64,000 nt of DNA from Bradyrhizobium sp. BR13661 (GCF_029892425.1 NZ_JARXWB010000011.1:124001-188000), one strand, 5' to 3'. Numbered from the stretch's first letter, positions 32,631 through 42,786 are shown. A program made the numbers and translations. The notes: generated by a model from the sequence alone, not told the origin.

Positions 32631-34094
32631 TCAAATCAACCGCACGCCTGAGATCGCCGATTTGAGCCAGCGCAGCGCCTGCGGCGGCTGTACTGCAAGC
32701 GGCGCAACTGCGACTTTCTCGGTGCGGCACTTCTCGAGCTCGGCTACGAAATCCGACGACCATTGCTGGATGGTGTGGCCGCGCAATGTCTTCATCATTG
32801 CGTCCCATCGCATCTTGCGCTCGGTGAGCGGCATCGCAGCGGCGACCGCGATCGCACGCGCCATGCCGTCGATGTCGTGCGGATTGACTAGCAGCGCGGT
32901 ATCGAGCTCGTTGGCTGCGCCCGCGAATTTCGAGAGCACCAGCACGCCGGGATCGGCCGGGTTCTGAGCTGCGACATATTCCTTGGCGACAAGATTCATG
33001 CCGTCATGCAGCGGCGTCACCACGCCGACCTGCGCAGTACGATAGAGGCCTGCAAGCACCGCCTGGCTAAAACCCTTGTTGAGATAGCGGATCGGCGTCC
33101 AATCGACCTCGCCGTGACGGCCGTTGACGTCGGTGACGAGGCGCGCGACCTCGTTCTGGAGATTGCCATAAGCCTCGATGCCACCTCGCGACGGATTGGC
33201 GATCTGCAGCAGCGAAATGCTGCGTGCGAACTGCGGCTGCTCGGTCCAGAGCCGGTCGAACGCGCTGATGCGGTTGACCAGCCCCTTGGAATAGTCGAGC
33301 CGGTCGACCCCGATCGCAAGCCGCTCGCCGTTGAGGCTGCGGCGCAAACGTGAGACGTCCGGATGCGCGGCCGACTTCGCGGCATAGGCTGCAAACTTCT
33401 CCGCATCGATCCCGATGGGAAACACCTCACAGCGCGTGCGCCCATGCTGCGAGAGCACGACACCATCCTCGATGATGAGGCCGAGCTCGCCGCCGGCATA
33501 GCCGAGAAAATTCTGGCAATCCGCCTCGGTCTGGAAACCAAGCAGATCATAAGCAAGCATCGCCGTGATCAGCTCACGATGATTGGGCACGCCCTGCATC
33601 ACCGCGGCGACCGGCCACGGCGTATGCAGGAAGAAGCCGATGGGATCATCGACGCCCAGATCGCGCAACTCCGCGCCGAGCGCGAGGAAATGATAATCCT
33701 GCACCCAGAACCCGGTCTGCGGTTTGCGAAAGCGCATCAAGGCACGCGCCATGAACGCGTTGACCTCGCGATAGCTGACATAGTCTTCGCGCGACACGCG
33801 GATCAGATCGCTGCGGGAGTGCAGCGCCGGCCACAGCGCCGAATTGGCAAAGCCTTCATAGTAGCCGCCGTAATGCGCCGCCGGCAGATCCAGCGTCGCA
33901 ATTGCGCCGGAGCCCAGAGCTTCGATCTCGGCGAACGGTTCCTTCTGGTGACCATCCCGCACGCGGCCGGAGGATCCCACCCAGATCGCACCCGAATGCT
34001 CGACAACGGGAAGCAATGCCGCCGCAAGGCCGCCCGTCATCGGCTCGTTCGGTTTGCCGCGCGCAACTCGATTTGAAACGACGATCAAGTTCAC
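32631..34094 (-). CDS. otsA: Trehalose-6-phosphate synthase
   Basis: Makes trehalose 6-phosphate from UDP-glucose and glucose 6-phosphate (GT20 family). The protein starts VNLIVVSNRVARGKPNEP with GGLAAALLPVV (UDP-sugar loop), VWVQDYHFLALGAELR, GFFLHTPWP, VDRLDYSKGL and the C-terminal PLHDGMNLVAKEYVAAQ. The GTG at 34092-34094 is chosen because AGGAGGGG lies 7-8 bases before it. The earlier ATG at 34115 would put this site inside the coding region. 487 aa. It is the third gene of the MFS-otsB-otsA set, 236 bases after otsB. Confidence 0.95.
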   Translation of the reverse strand: MNLIVVSNRVARGKPNEPMTGGLAAALLPVVEHSGAIWVGSSGRVRDGHQKEPFAEIEALGSGAIATLDLPAAHYGGYYEGFANSALWPALHSRSDLIRVSREDYVSYREVNAFMARALMRFRKPQTGFWVQDYHFLALGAELRDLGVDDPIGFFLHTPWPVAAVMQGVPNHRELITAMLAYDLLGFQTEADCQNFLGYAGGELGLIIEDGVVLSQHGRTRCEVFPIGIDAEKFAAYAAKSAAHPDVSRLRRSLNGERLAIGVDRLDYSKGLVNRISAFDRLWTEQPQFARSISLLQIANPSRGGIEAYGNLQNEVARLVTDVNGRHGEVDWTPIRYLNKGFSQAVLAGLYRTAQVGVVTPLHDGMNLVAKEYVAAQNPADPGVLVLSKFAGAANELDTALLVNPHDIDGMARAIAVAAAMPLTERKMRWDAMMKTLRGHTIQQWSSDFVAELEKCRTEKVAVAPLAVQPPQALRWLKSAISGVRLI

Positions 34095-34330
34095 AGGTCG
34101 TCCCCTCCTGTTCATTCCACCCCGTTTAACTGCCGTTCATCAATATGGTTCCTGTCATCATTTCTTCGGATTGAAACCAAAATCGGGCGCGCGCGTCGGA
34201 ACCAGTTTCCCACGAGGGAACCCGGCGATTTCGCTCAGCAAAGATGGATTTTCGGCGACGTTGCGCGGCACGAATAACGCATGCGACGAGACGATCACGA
34301 GCGATAATATGGCGCAGAGATGTCCGAGCC

Positions 34331-35152
34331 TTATTCCAGCCGTGTGTCGTCGAGCAGGCGCGCAAGGAACGCGCGCACATCTTTTGGCGCATCGAAATGA
34401 CCGTTGACGCCGATGGCGCGACGACCGACTGAGAAAGACAGCCCATTCATGTCGGGCATGATGGCGAATACACTCTCATCAGTCACGTCATCGCCGATGA
34501 AGATCGGTCGGCGTCCGCGGAATGGCTCGCGCTTCATCAGCTCGCGCACACCGGTTGCCTTGGTGAAGCCGGAATGCTTGATCTCGCAGACGAACTTTCC
34601 AGGCAACACCTCGATCGGCGCGTTGGGCAGATCGGCGCGGATCAGCGAAACGGCTTCATAGATCGCTTTCTCCGCATGCGGCGCGAGGCGATAATGCAGC
34701 GCCAATGAATAGCCCTTGTCCTCGAGCAGGATGCCGGGGCTGAGCTTCGCGATCGCCGCGAGGCGCCGCTTCAGCTCCTTGTCCATCGGCGGTGCATGCA
34801 CGTCATCCGCCTCGTTGTCCACCGACAGCCGCATCTCCGCGCCGTGACCGGCGACCGCGCGAAACACGTCGGGCGCGAAGATCAGGTCGATGTCGTTGAG
34901 CGACCGTCCGCTGACCATGGCCAGCGCGCCCGAGGTACGCTCCGTCAGTAGTTTCAGCGTCTCAGACAGGCCGGGCGGCACCCAGACCTCGCGTGGCGTC
35001 GGCATCAGGTCGAGCAGCGTGCCGTCGATGTCGAGCAGGATCGCGGTCTCGTCGAGATGCGGGACGAGTGCATGGGGCACAGGCACCGCATCGGGCGCTT
35101 CATCTTCCGGCATGGCGCGCTTCTCTTCCGGATCAGCGAGTTCAGATGTCAT
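34331..35152 (-). CDS. otsB: Trehalose-6-phosphate phosphatase
   Basis: HAD-superfamily phosphatase that releases trehalose. 273 aa with the catalytic LLDIDGTLLDL (near residue 40), VSGRSLNDID (motif II), LHYRLAP, the Lys region and the acidic motif FIGDDVTDESVF (near 220). The first 30 residues are acidic and probably disordered. GGAG 6 bases before its ATG overlaps the end of the MFS gene, whose stop is only 3 bases away, so these two are coupled. Trehalose made here would serve osmotic and desiccation tolerance. Confidence 0.95.
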   Translation of the reverse strand: MTSELADPEEKRAMPEDEAPDAVPVPHALVPHLDETAILLDIDGTLLDLMPTPREVWVPPGLSETLKLLTERTSGALAMVSGRSLNDIDLIFAPDVFRAVAGHGAEMRLSVDNEADDVHAPPMDKELKRRLAAIAKLSPGILLEDKGYSLALHYRLAPHAEKAIYEAVSLIRADLPNAPIEVLPGKFVCEIKHSGFTKATGVRELMKREPFRGRRPIFIGDDVTDESVFAIMPDMNGLSFSVGRRAIGVNGHFDAPKDVRAFLARLLDDTRLE

Positions 35153-35155
35153 AGT

Positions 35156-36643
35156 CTACTCCATGGAAGCGAGCGGCCGCGCGATTTGTTCGAGCGATTT
35201 GCGCTCCGCGGAGACGGCGTAGCGCCATGCCACGATCGCAGCCGCGATCATCAAGAATGCCCCCAGCAAATAGCCGGCGAACACGCTGGCGCGCGACCCC
35301 GTATCGATCAGCGCGCCGAACAACGCCGGGCCGACGACGCCGCCGATGCCGGTGCCCACCGCGTAGAACACTGCGATCGCCAGCGCGCGAACTTCAAGCG
35401 GAAAGGTTTCGCTGACCGTCAGATAGGCCGCGCTGGCGGCGGGCGAGGCAAAAAAGAAGATCACCATCCAGGCAATGGTCTGTCCCTGCGCGCTCAGCGC
35501 GCCGATCGAGAACAGATAGCCAGACAGCGCTAGCAGCAGGCCCGAGACACCATAGGTGAACATGATCATGGCGCGGCGGCCGAGCGTGTCGAACAGACGG
35601 CCGAGCAGTAGCGGCCCGAGGAAGTTGCCAGCCGCAAACGGTAGCAGGTACCAGCCGACGCGATCAGCCCTGATGCCGTAGAAGTCGGTCAGCACCAGCG
35701 CGAAGGTGAAGAAGATCGCGTTGTAGAAGAAAGCCTGCGCGACCATCAGCACCAGGCCGACCAGCGCACGCTGCCGATAGGCGGAGAACAGCGTGTGCAC
35801 GACTTCGCGGATCGGGGTGTGATCGCGCATCTTGAGCCGCATCCTTGGAAAGCGTCCATCGCTTGCATCCTGGTCGTGCCCAATCACGGTACGTTCGATG
35901 TCGTCGACGATTTCGGCGGCCCGATCGGGGCGGCCATGGATCATCAACCAGCGCGGACTTTCCGGGATCCACATTCGCATCAACAGCACGACGAGGCCGA
36001 CGGTCGCCCCGATGAGATAGGCGAAACGCCAGCCGAGATCGGGGCCAATCACCGCGGGATCGAGCAGCACGATGGCCGCGACTGCGCCCATCGCCGCGCC
36101 GATCCAGAAGCTGCCGTTGATGATCAGATCAGTCCAGCCGCGATAGCGTGCCGGCACCAGCTCCTGGATGGTCGAGTTGATCGCCGTGTATTCGCCGCCG
36201 ATACCGGCTCCGGTCAGTGCGCGGAACAGCGCGTAGCTTGCAATGTCCCACGACAGCGCGGTGGCGGCCGTCGCAGAAAGATAGAGCGCAAGCGTGATGA
36301 AGAATAGTTTCTTGCGGCCGATGCGATCGGTCAGCCAGCCGAAGCCGAGCGCGCCGAGCACGGCACCGGCGAGGTAAGCCGAGTTGGCGACACCGAGATC
36401 GAGATTGGAGAAGTTTAGCGTCGGGCTCTGCTTCAGCGCGCCCGAGAGGGCGCCGGCGAGCGTCACCTCAAGCCCGTCGAGGATCCAGGTGATTCCGAGC
36501 GCCAGCACCACGCGGGTGTGAAAACCACTCCACGGCAAGGAGTCGAGCCGCGCAGGAATGCTGGTCTCGACGATGCGATCGGTCGCGACCGCCGTCGAGA
36601 TCGCAGGTCCATAGTTCAGCGTTGGGCTCTGCTGCAATTCCAT
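35156..36643 (-). CDS. MFS transporter, sugar porter/metabolite-H+ symporter-like
   Basis: A 495-aa inner-membrane protein with 12 predicted helices. MFS signatures: LGALGFGWLTDRIGRKKLFF (loop 2-3), GAGIGGEYTAINSTIQELVPARYRG and PESPRWLMIHGRPDRA, the pattern of sugar and aromatic-acid porters. It is directly upstream of otsB, so it may move trehalose or a compatible solute, but the substrate is inferred only from context. The ATG at 36643 is preferred to the TTG at 36706. Residues 4-10 (QQSPTLN) recur as KQSPTLN near residue 75. Confidence 0.86.
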   Translation of the reverse strand: MELQQSPTLNYGPAISTAVATDRIVETSIPARLDSLPWSGFHTRVVLALGITWILDGLEVTLAGALSGALKQSPTLNFSNLDLGVANSAYLAGAVLGALGFGWLTDRIGRKKLFFITLALYLSATAATALSWDIASYALFRALTGAGIGGEYTAINSTIQELVPARYRGWTDLIINGSFWIGAAMGAVAAIVLLDPAVIGPDLGWRFAYLIGATVGLVVLLMRMWIPESPRWLMIHGRPDRAAEIVDDIERTVIGHDQDASDGRFPRMRLKMRDHTPIREVVHTLFSAYRQRALVGLVLMVAQAFFYNAIFFTFALVLTDFYGIRADRVGWYLLPFAAGNFLGPLLLGRLFDTLGRRAMIMFTYGVSGLLLALSGYLFSIGALSAQGQTIAWMVIFFFASPAASAAYLTVSETFPLEVRALAIAVFYAVGTGIGGVVGPALFGALIDTGSRASVFAGYLLGAFLMIAAAIVAWRYAVSAERKSLEQIARPLASME

Positions 36644-36774
36644 CGCGATGCTGGGGTCGTGGGGGTGCGGCCTTCCGCCTGCCACCTGCGACAACGCCTG
36701 CGGCAAGCGCAGGTTCCGTTAGGAACGGCACCGAATGCCGATCGTTTCCGCCGGAACCGCCAAGGAGTCGACGC

Positions 36775-37146
36775 ATGAGTCATGTCAGAAAGACGACACA
36801 TTCGCGCAAAGCATCGCCACGCAAGAAAAACCGCCCGGGTCGCGGCATCACGCGCAAGAGCACCAAGCGCGCGACGTCAAAACGCTGGTCGCAGCGCGTG
36901 ACAAAAGAGAGCGACGCGCTCGACCTCAAGCGTGGCGTGTTCACCCTTACGAGCCCGAAGCGAATCGCAGCCTCTTTGAAGCGATCCGCCGAGCACAGCG
37001 CGCGCCGCAAGACCGGCGCCTATCGCTCTGCGCTGTCGATGCTGACGTTCTATATCAATCGCGCCGGCAAGACCTTGCCGAAGACACAGCGCGAACGACT
37101 GGAGAAAGCGAAGGTGGAGCTGAGACGGGCGTTTGGGAGGGAGTGA
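36775..37146 (+). CDS. DUF3175 domain protein, basic
   Basis: A 123-aa, very Lys/Arg-rich protein. The N-terminal 35 residues are a basic tail (TTHSRKASPRKKNRPGRGIT); the DUF3175 core follows: RWSQRVTKESDALDLKRGVF and IAASLKRSAEHSARRKTGAY then RSALSMLTFYINRAGKTLP. The ATG at 36775 has AAGGAG 7-8 bases before it. Function unknown; the charge suggests nucleic acid binding. It is divergent from the MFS-otsBA set and converges on the first chemoreceptor gene. Confidence 0.88.
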   Translation: MSHVRKTTHSRKASPRKKNRPGRGITRKSTKRATSKRWSQRVTKESDALDLKRGVFTLTSPKRIAASLKRSAEHSARRKTGAYRSALSMLTFYINRAGKTLPKTQRERLEKAKVELRRAFGRE

Positions 37147-37149
37147 TTC

Positions 37150-39183
37150 CTACGCCGCCCTGATGTTCGCCATGAAGCGGTCGAGCTCGGCACGCAGGCG
37201 CGTGCTTTCGCTCGACAGCGTCTTCGCCGAATTCAGCACCTCTTCCGAGGCTGAACCGGTTTCAGCGGCGCCGCGATTGACCTGACCGATGTCGGTCGCG
37301 GCGGTCTGGGTGCCCTGGGCCACGTTCTGGACGCTGCGGGCGATCTCCTGGGTGGCGGCGCCCTGCTCTTCCACCGCGCTGGCGATGGAGGTCGAGATCG
37401 ACGAGATCTTACCGATGGTCGCGCCGATCTCCTTGATCGCGGCGACTGACTCGGCGGTGGCGCCCTGCATGCCCGCGATCTGCGACGAAATCTCGTCGGT
37501 TGCTTTCGCCGTCTGGCTCGCCAGCGACTTCACTTCGCTCGCGACCACGGCAAAGCCGCGGCCTGCTTCACCGGCACGCGCCGCTTCGATGGTGGCATTC
37601 AGTGCCAGAAGATTGGTCTGTTCGGCGATCGCGGTGATCAGCTTGACCACCTCGCCGATCTGCTGCGCGGCATGCGAGAGCTTGCCGATGCGGCCGTCGG
37701 TTTCCCTGGCCTGCACCACGGCGGCCTCGGCGATACGGCTGGAATCTCTAACCTGGCGGCCGATCTCCTCGACCGAGGCCGACAGCTCTTCGGTCGCAGT
37801 TGCGACCGACTGCATGTTGCTGGAAGCCTGCTCGGAGACGCCGGCGACCTGGCTCGACAGCGCCTGCGTGGTCTCGGCGGTGCGGGTCAGCGTGGATGCC
37901 GAGGACTCGAGCTGGACGGCGGAGGCCGAGACGTTGGAGACGATGGCGCCAACGGCGCTCTCGAAATCGTCGGCAAAGCGGATCAGCTCGCCGCGGCGGC
38001 TTGCTGCCTGCTCCTTGCTCTGGGCTTCGCTGGCGGCGGCATCGCGCTCCGCCTTGGCCACGGCCTGCACCTTGAACTCCTCGACCGCGCCGGCCATCTC
38101 GCCGATCTCGTCCTTGCGGCCAAGGCCGGGCAGCACGACATCGAAATTGCCCGAGGCGAGCTCACGCATCGCCTTGCACATCGCGATCATCGGCCGCGAA
38201 ATGCCATTGCCGAGCATCAGCGCCAGCACGGCGCCGATGGCAAGACCACCCAGCGCCAGCATCAACATCAGCTGCTCGGTTTCCCCGATCGTCGTATTGG
38301 CGCCCGCCTCGATGCGTTGCTGATCGGCCGACAGGTCCGACCGCAATTCGCCCGAAAGCTGGAGGATGGACGCCGCCGTCTTGGTCATCTCGGCGTTCGC
38401 CTTGGCGATGACCTTCACGTTCTCGGACAGCTTTGCGAAGGATGCGCGGTATTGCTTCAGCAGATTACCGATCTCGGTGACGCGGTCGGTGATCTTCTGG
38501 TCGGCGGCATAGATCGAGACCAGCAGCGTCTCCAGGAACTTGATGCGGGCAATGACGCCATCAGCAGTCTTCGGCTCCGGCTTGGCGACGAAGGCGCTGA
38601 CCGAGGTTGAGACCGCGAGGTATTGCGAAGTGATGTCCTTGGCCGTGCTCTGGACCGAGCTCAGGCCCGCCAGCGCAGCGGTATCGGCAAGATCGTCGAA
38701 CTTGAAACGGATCTTGTTGCCGACGCTGTTGAGCTCATCTGCTGCGATTTTGTTGTTCTCGCGGGTCAGCGTGATGATCTCGCCGAAAATCTTTGCGAAG
38801 CGCTGGAATTCGGTCTCGAGCTTGCCGACCTGCTCGCGGCGCGCCGCACCCGACGTGGCCGACATCGACTTCGCAATCGCCGCCTTCAACTTCTCTTCGG
38901 CCGCTTTGGCTGCCGTTTCGTCATCCGCCATGCCGGTCAGCGTGTAGGCACGGGTCAGGCCCTGATAGCTGATCAATTCGCGATCGATCGTCCGCGCCAG
39001 GTCGGCTTCCGCCACGCTGGTGCGATAAGAGGCGACCGCGCTCGCGATTCGCTCGAAGCCGAAGTAGGCAAAGGCCATGCTGACGGCGAGGATGGCGAGC
39101 ACCGCCACGAAACCGAGGATGATCTTTGCGCGAAAACGCAAGGTGAAGAGCTTCGATGAGCTCGGCTTCGACTTGACAGACAT
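37150..39183 (-). CDS. Methyl-accepting chemotaxis protein (first of tandem pair)
   Basis: A 677-aa transmembrane chemoreceptor: TM1 (about residues 17-40), a helical periplasmic sensor with EADLARTIDRELISYQ, TM2 (about 305-325), HAMP, and a cytoplasmic signalling domain whose tip reads AEQTNLLALNATIEAARAGE. The C-terminal RAELDRFMANIRAA closes it. From about GISRPMIAMCK to the end (around 350 residues) it is identical to the next gene's product except for four positions by my count, while the sensor half is clearly different. ATG at 39183 with GGGTGGGGG before it; the GTG four codons earlier is less likely. Confidence 0.93.
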   Translation of the reverse strand: MSVKSKPSSSKLFTLRFRAKIILGFVAVLAILAVSMAFAYFGFERIASAVASYRTSVAEADLARTIDRELISYQGLTRAYTLTGMADDETAAKAAEEKLKAAIAKSMSATSGAARREQVGKLETEFQRFAKIFGEIITLTRENNKIAADELNSVGNKIRFKFDDLADTAALAGLSSVQSTAKDITSQYLAVSTSVSAFVAKPEPKTADGVIARIKFLETLLVSIYAADQKITDRVTEIGNLLKQYRASFAKLSENVKVIAKANAEMTKTAASILQLSGELRSDLSADQQRIEAGANTTIGETEQLMLMLALGGLAIGAVLALMLGNGISRPMIAMCKAMRELASGNFDVVLPGLGRKDEIGEMAGAVEEFKVQAVAKAERDAAASEAQSKEQAASRRGELIRFADDFESAVGAIVSNVSASAVQLESSASTLTRTAETTQALSSQVAGVSEQASSNMQSVATATEELSASVEEIGRQVRDSSRIAEAAVVQARETDGRIGKLSHAAQQIGEVVKLITAIAEQTNLLALNATIEAARAGEAGRGFAVVASEVKSLASQTAKATDEISSQIAGMQGATAESVAAIKEIGATIGKISSISTSIASAVEEQGAATQEIARSVQNVAQGTQTAATDIGQVNRGAAETGSASEEVLNSAKTLSSESTRLRAELDRFMANIRAA

Positions 39184-39328
39184 CCCCCACCCCACTCCAT
39201 TCGCCGAAAACCAGGCGCGGCCGGGCAGCAGCCCGCTCCCCGACTCGAATGCACGGTAAATGGCAAAGGATAAGCCGCGGTAAATTTGCTGCGGCGCAAC
39301 TTGCGGTTAGGTGACGCGGGGCTCGGCG

Positions 39329-41368
39329 CTACGCCGCCCGGATATTCGCCATGAAGCGGTCGAGCTCGGCGCGCAGGCGCGTGCTTTCGCTCGACAAAGT
39401 CTTCGCCGAGTTCAGCACCTCTTCCGAGGCTGAACCGGTTTCAGCGGCGCCGCGATTGACCTGACCGATGTCGGTCGCGGCGGTCTGGGTGCCCTGGGCC
39501 ACGTTCTGGACGCTGCGGGCGATCTCCTGGGTGGCGGCGCCCTGCTCTTCCACCGCGCTGGCGATGGAGGTCGAGATCGATGAGATCTTGCCGATGGTCG
39601 CGCCGATCTCCTTGATCGCGGCGACTGACTCGGCGGTGGCGCCCTGCATGCCCGCGATGTGCGAGGAGATCTCGTCGGTGGCCTTCGCCGTCTGGCTCGC
39701 CAGCGACTTCACTTCGCTCGCGACCACGGCAAAGCCGCGGCCTGCTTCACCGGCACGCGCCGCTTCGATGGTGGCATTCAATGCCAGAAGATTGGTCTGT
39801 TCGGCGATCGCGGTGATCAGCTTGACCACCTCGCCGATCTGTTGGGCGGCATGCGAGAGCTTGCCGATGCGGCCGTCGGTTTCCCTGGCCTGCACCACGG
39901 CGGCTTCGGCAATGCGGCTGGAATCTCTGACCTGGCGGCCGATCTCCTCGACCGAGGCCGACAGCTCTTCGGTCGCAGTTGCGACCGACTGCATGTTGTT
40001 GGAAGCCTGCTCGGAGACGCCGGCGACCTGGCTCGACAGGGTCTGCGTGGTCTCGGCGGTGCGGGTCAGTGTGGACGCCGAGGATTCGAGCTGGACGGCG
40101 GAGGCCGACACGTTCGACACGATGGCGCCGACGGCGCTCTCGAAATCATCGGCAAAGCGGATCAGCTCGGCGCGGCGGCTTGCTGCCTGCTCCTTGCTCT
40201 GGGCTTCGCTGGCGGCGGCATCACGCTCCGCCTTGGCCACCGCCTGGACCTTGAACTCCTCGACCGCGCCGGCCATCTCGCCGATCTCGTCCTTGCGGCC
40301 AAGGCCGGGCAGCACGACGTCGAAATTGCCCGAGGCGAGCTCACGCATCGCCTTGCACATCGCAATCATCGGCCGCGAGATGCCGGTGCCGAGCAGGAAG
40401 GCGAGGACCGCACCGAGCAAGGTACCGCCGACGGCGAGCATCAGCACCAATTGCTCGGTCTTCCCGATCGTCGCTTCAGATTCCGCTTCAAGGCGCTGCT
40501 GCTCGGCGACCAGATCCGCCTTCATGGCCGAGGCGCCGCGAAGGATCGCACCCGCCGAGCCGCTCATCTCGGTGACGAGATCGTCGACCAGCTTGGCATT
40601 GGCGATCAGCTTCTCCAGCGCTTCGCGATAGGCAACGAGAATAGTCTTGGCATCCTTCAGGCCGGCGACGATCTTGTCGTCCATGGAATAGACCGCGCCC
40701 AGCGAGTTCTCGACGAATTTCAGCCGCGCCAGCGCGCTGGTTGCGATCGCCTGATCGGACGTCAGCACGAAATTGGTCGCCGCTGCGCTGGCGGTCTGAA
40801 ACTGGGCGTTGACCTGCTTGGTGCCGAACTCGATCGCTTGCGCCTCGGAATCGGAGGCATTGTTGCCGATATCATCGAGCTTGTATTTCAGGAGATTGGC
40901 CTGGCGCGAGAGCTGGTTCTGCACCAGCAGCACACTGTCGCGCTTGGCCTGGAGGACCTTGGCGAAGGTCGCAGAGAAGTTCGAAAACTCCTTGGCCAGC
41001 TTGTCGAGGCTGTCCTGCCGCGCCGGCGTCTTGGCGCTCTTGACGGCCTGGTCGATGGCGTTCTTCAGGCTGGCCTCGGCGTCGAGCGCCACCTTGGCGT
41101 CGTCTTCCTTGCCGGTGACGACGAAATATTTGACGGCGGATCGGTAGCCGAGCAGCTCGCGATCGATATTGCGGGCGAGATCGGCCTCCGAGACGCTGCT
41201 CCGATAAGAGCCCACGCCCGATGAGACCCGCTCGAAGCCGAAATAGGCGAACGCCATGCTGCCGGCGGAGATCACCAGCACGGCGGCAAAGCCGAGGATG
41301 ATCTTGGCGCGGAACCGGAGGGTCGGAAACATGCTGCGCTTCGACGGCGACGCGGTACGCCCGGACAT
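39329..41368 (-). CDS. Methyl-accepting chemotaxis protein (second of tandem pair)
   Basis: A 679-aa chemoreceptor with the same plan as its neighbour downstream: TM1, a diverged periplasmic helical sensor (EADLARNIDRELLGYRSAVK, with a 'double helical bundle' type pattern), TM2, HAMP and an almost identical signalling domain (AEQTNLLALNATIEAARAGE). The shared half suggests recent duplication or repeated gene conversion. The sensor halves presumably recognise different ligands. ATG at 41368 after GGGGGTTGG. The two genes are 145 bases apart and on the same strand. No CheA/CheW is in the window. Confidence 0.93.
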   Translation of the reverse strand: MSGRTASPSKRSMFPTLRFRAKIILGFAAVLVISAGSMAFAYFGFERVSSGVGSYRSSVSEADLARNIDRELLGYRSAVKYFVVTGKEDDAKVALDAEASLKNAIDQAVKSAKTPARQDSLDKLAKEFSNFSATFAKVLQAKRDSVLLVQNQLSRQANLLKYKLDDIGNNASDSEAQAIEFGTKQVNAQFQTASAAATNFVLTSDQAIATSALARLKFVENSLGAVYSMDDKIVAGLKDAKTILVAYREALEKLIANAKLVDDLVTEMSGSAGAILRGASAMKADLVAEQQRLEAESEATIGKTEQLVLMLAVGGTLLGAVLAFLLGTGISRPMIAMCKAMRELASGNFDVVLPGLGRKDEIGEMAGAVEEFKVQAVAKAERDAAASEAQSKEQAASRRAELIRFADDFESAVGAIVSNVSASAVQLESSASTLTRTAETTQTLSSQVAGVSEQASNNMQSVATATEELSASVEEIGRQVRDSSRIAEAAVVQARETDGRIGKLSHAAQQIGEVVKLITAIAEQTNLLALNATIEAARAGEAGRGFAVVASEVKSLASQTAKATDEISSHIAGMQGATAESVAAIKEIGATIGKISSISTSIASAVEEQGAATQEIARSVQNVAQGTQTAATDIGQVNRGAAETGSASEEVLNSAKTLSSESTRLRAELDRFMANIRAA

Positions 41369-41616
41369 TCCAACCCCCATTTATGCTATTCAACCGCGAT
41401 CCGGAGGCGCCCCGCCTCCTAACCCGGATGCGCAAAACTAGGGCAGAAACAATAAGGGGCGGTAAATTCGGCATACCGTCGGAGCTAACCCTTTCGGCCT
41501 GACCAGGCCCGCCCTATCCGGTCGCCGTGTTGCGGCACGGCCGAAAACGCCTTACTGTCTGGACACTTGTCAGGCACTCGGCGCGAGACCGGGCTGAGCC
41601 TCGAGGGAGAAACGGA

Positions 41617-42786
41617 GTGGGGCAAGCCGACTTTCGGTTTGGCGACGCATCCGGCGTTGCCGTTGCGAAATCAAAGGCTGCGACCGTCGATGGAGCTGTA
41701 GCCGAGCTTTTGGCGCAGCTGCCTTCGGACGACTTGGCGCTGATCCTGGTCTTCCTCTCACCCCACTACGACCCGCACCAGTTCATTACCGAATTCACCC
41801 GGCAATTCGACTCGACCCCGGTCTGCGGCTGCACGACCGCGGGCGAGCTCGCACCCGACGGCTGGGACGAAAACAGCGTGGTGGTCCTGGCGTTCAGCCG
41901 CACTGATTTTTCCGCCGTGGTCCGGCCGATCCTCAATCTCGATAGCTTCCGGGTCGAGGACGGCCGGCGGATCGGCGGCGAGTTGCGCCACGAGCTCCTG
42001 CGCGTGACCCCGCAGGTGGACCGAGGCAATTCGTTCGGCCTGGTCCTGATCGACGGGCTCTGCCGCCGGGAAGAGGCGGTGATGTCCGCGATCTACGCCT
42101 CGCTCGATGACATCCCTGTTGTCGGGGGGTCGGCAGGCGACGGACTGCGCTTCGAGAAGACCTGGGTATTCTTCGAAGGCAACGCCTACACCAATGCCGC
42201 CCTGCTGATCCTTCTGAACACGTCACTGCCCTTCAGGGTCTTCAAATGCGATAATTTCGAGCCGATGCCGCAGAAGATGGTGGTCACTGAAGCCGACATC
42301 GAGAGCCGCACGGTGAAGGAGCTGAACGCCGAGCCCGCCGCCGAGGAATATTCCCGGATGGTCGGGATCATGGATGACGCCAAGCTCGACCCTTTCTCGT
42401 TTGCATCCCATCCGGTGCTGGTGCGCGTCGGTGGCTCCTACTACGCGCGGTCGATCCAGCGCGTCGAGCCCGACGGCTCACTGCATTTCTTTTGCGCCAT
42501 CGACGAGGGCATGGTGCTCACCGCTGCGACCTCGCGAAGTCTGGTCGGCTCGACGCAGGACGTCTTTGCGCAAACGCAGGACCAGATCGGCGAGGTGTCT
42601 CTCTATATCGGCTTCGAGTGCCTGCTGCGCCGGCTGGATGCCGAGCAGCATCAGCTCGCCCGTGACATGTCCGAACTCTATCGAGAGAACCGGGTCGTCG
42701 GTTTCCATACCTACGGCGAACAATTCGGCTCGATGCATGTGAACCAGACGTTCACAGGCGTCGCCATCGGCAGGCGGCAGGCGTGA
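41617..42786 (+). CDS. FIST domain sensor protein (NosP-like)
   Basis: A 389-aa soluble protein with FIST N (about residues 15-220: VCGCTTAGELAPDGWDENSV, VLIDGLCRREEAVMSAIY, IPVVGGSAGDGLRF) and FIST C (about 220-370: PFSFASHPVLVRVGGSYYAR, FECLLRRLDAEQ, GFHTYGEQFGSMHVNQTFTG) domains. In Pseudomonas the FIST protein NosP binds haem and nitric oxide and modulates the NahK kinase encoded next to it. Here the next gene overlaps by 4 bases and encodes such a kinase, so a NosP-type role is a good inference; haem binding is not shown. GTG start after GAGGGAGA. Confidence 0.87.
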   Translation: MGQADFRFGDASGVAVAKSKAATVDGAVAELLAQLPSDDLALILVFLSPHYDPHQFITEFTRQFDSTPVCGCTTAGELAPDGWDENSVVVLAFSRTDFSAVVRPILNLDSFRVEDGRRIGGELRHELLRVTPQVDRGNSFGLVLIDGLCRREEAVMSAIYASLDDIPVVGGSAGDGLRFEKTWVFFEGNAYTNAALLILLNTSLPFRVFKCDNFEPMPQKMVVTEADIESRTVKELNAEPAAEEYSRMVGIMDDAKLDPFSFASHPVLVRVGGSYYARSIQRVEPDGSLHFFCAIDEGMVLTAATSRSLVGSTQDVFAQTQDQIGEVSLYIGFECLLRRLDAEQHQLARDMSELYRENRVVGFHTYGEQFGSMHVNQTFTGVAIGRRQA

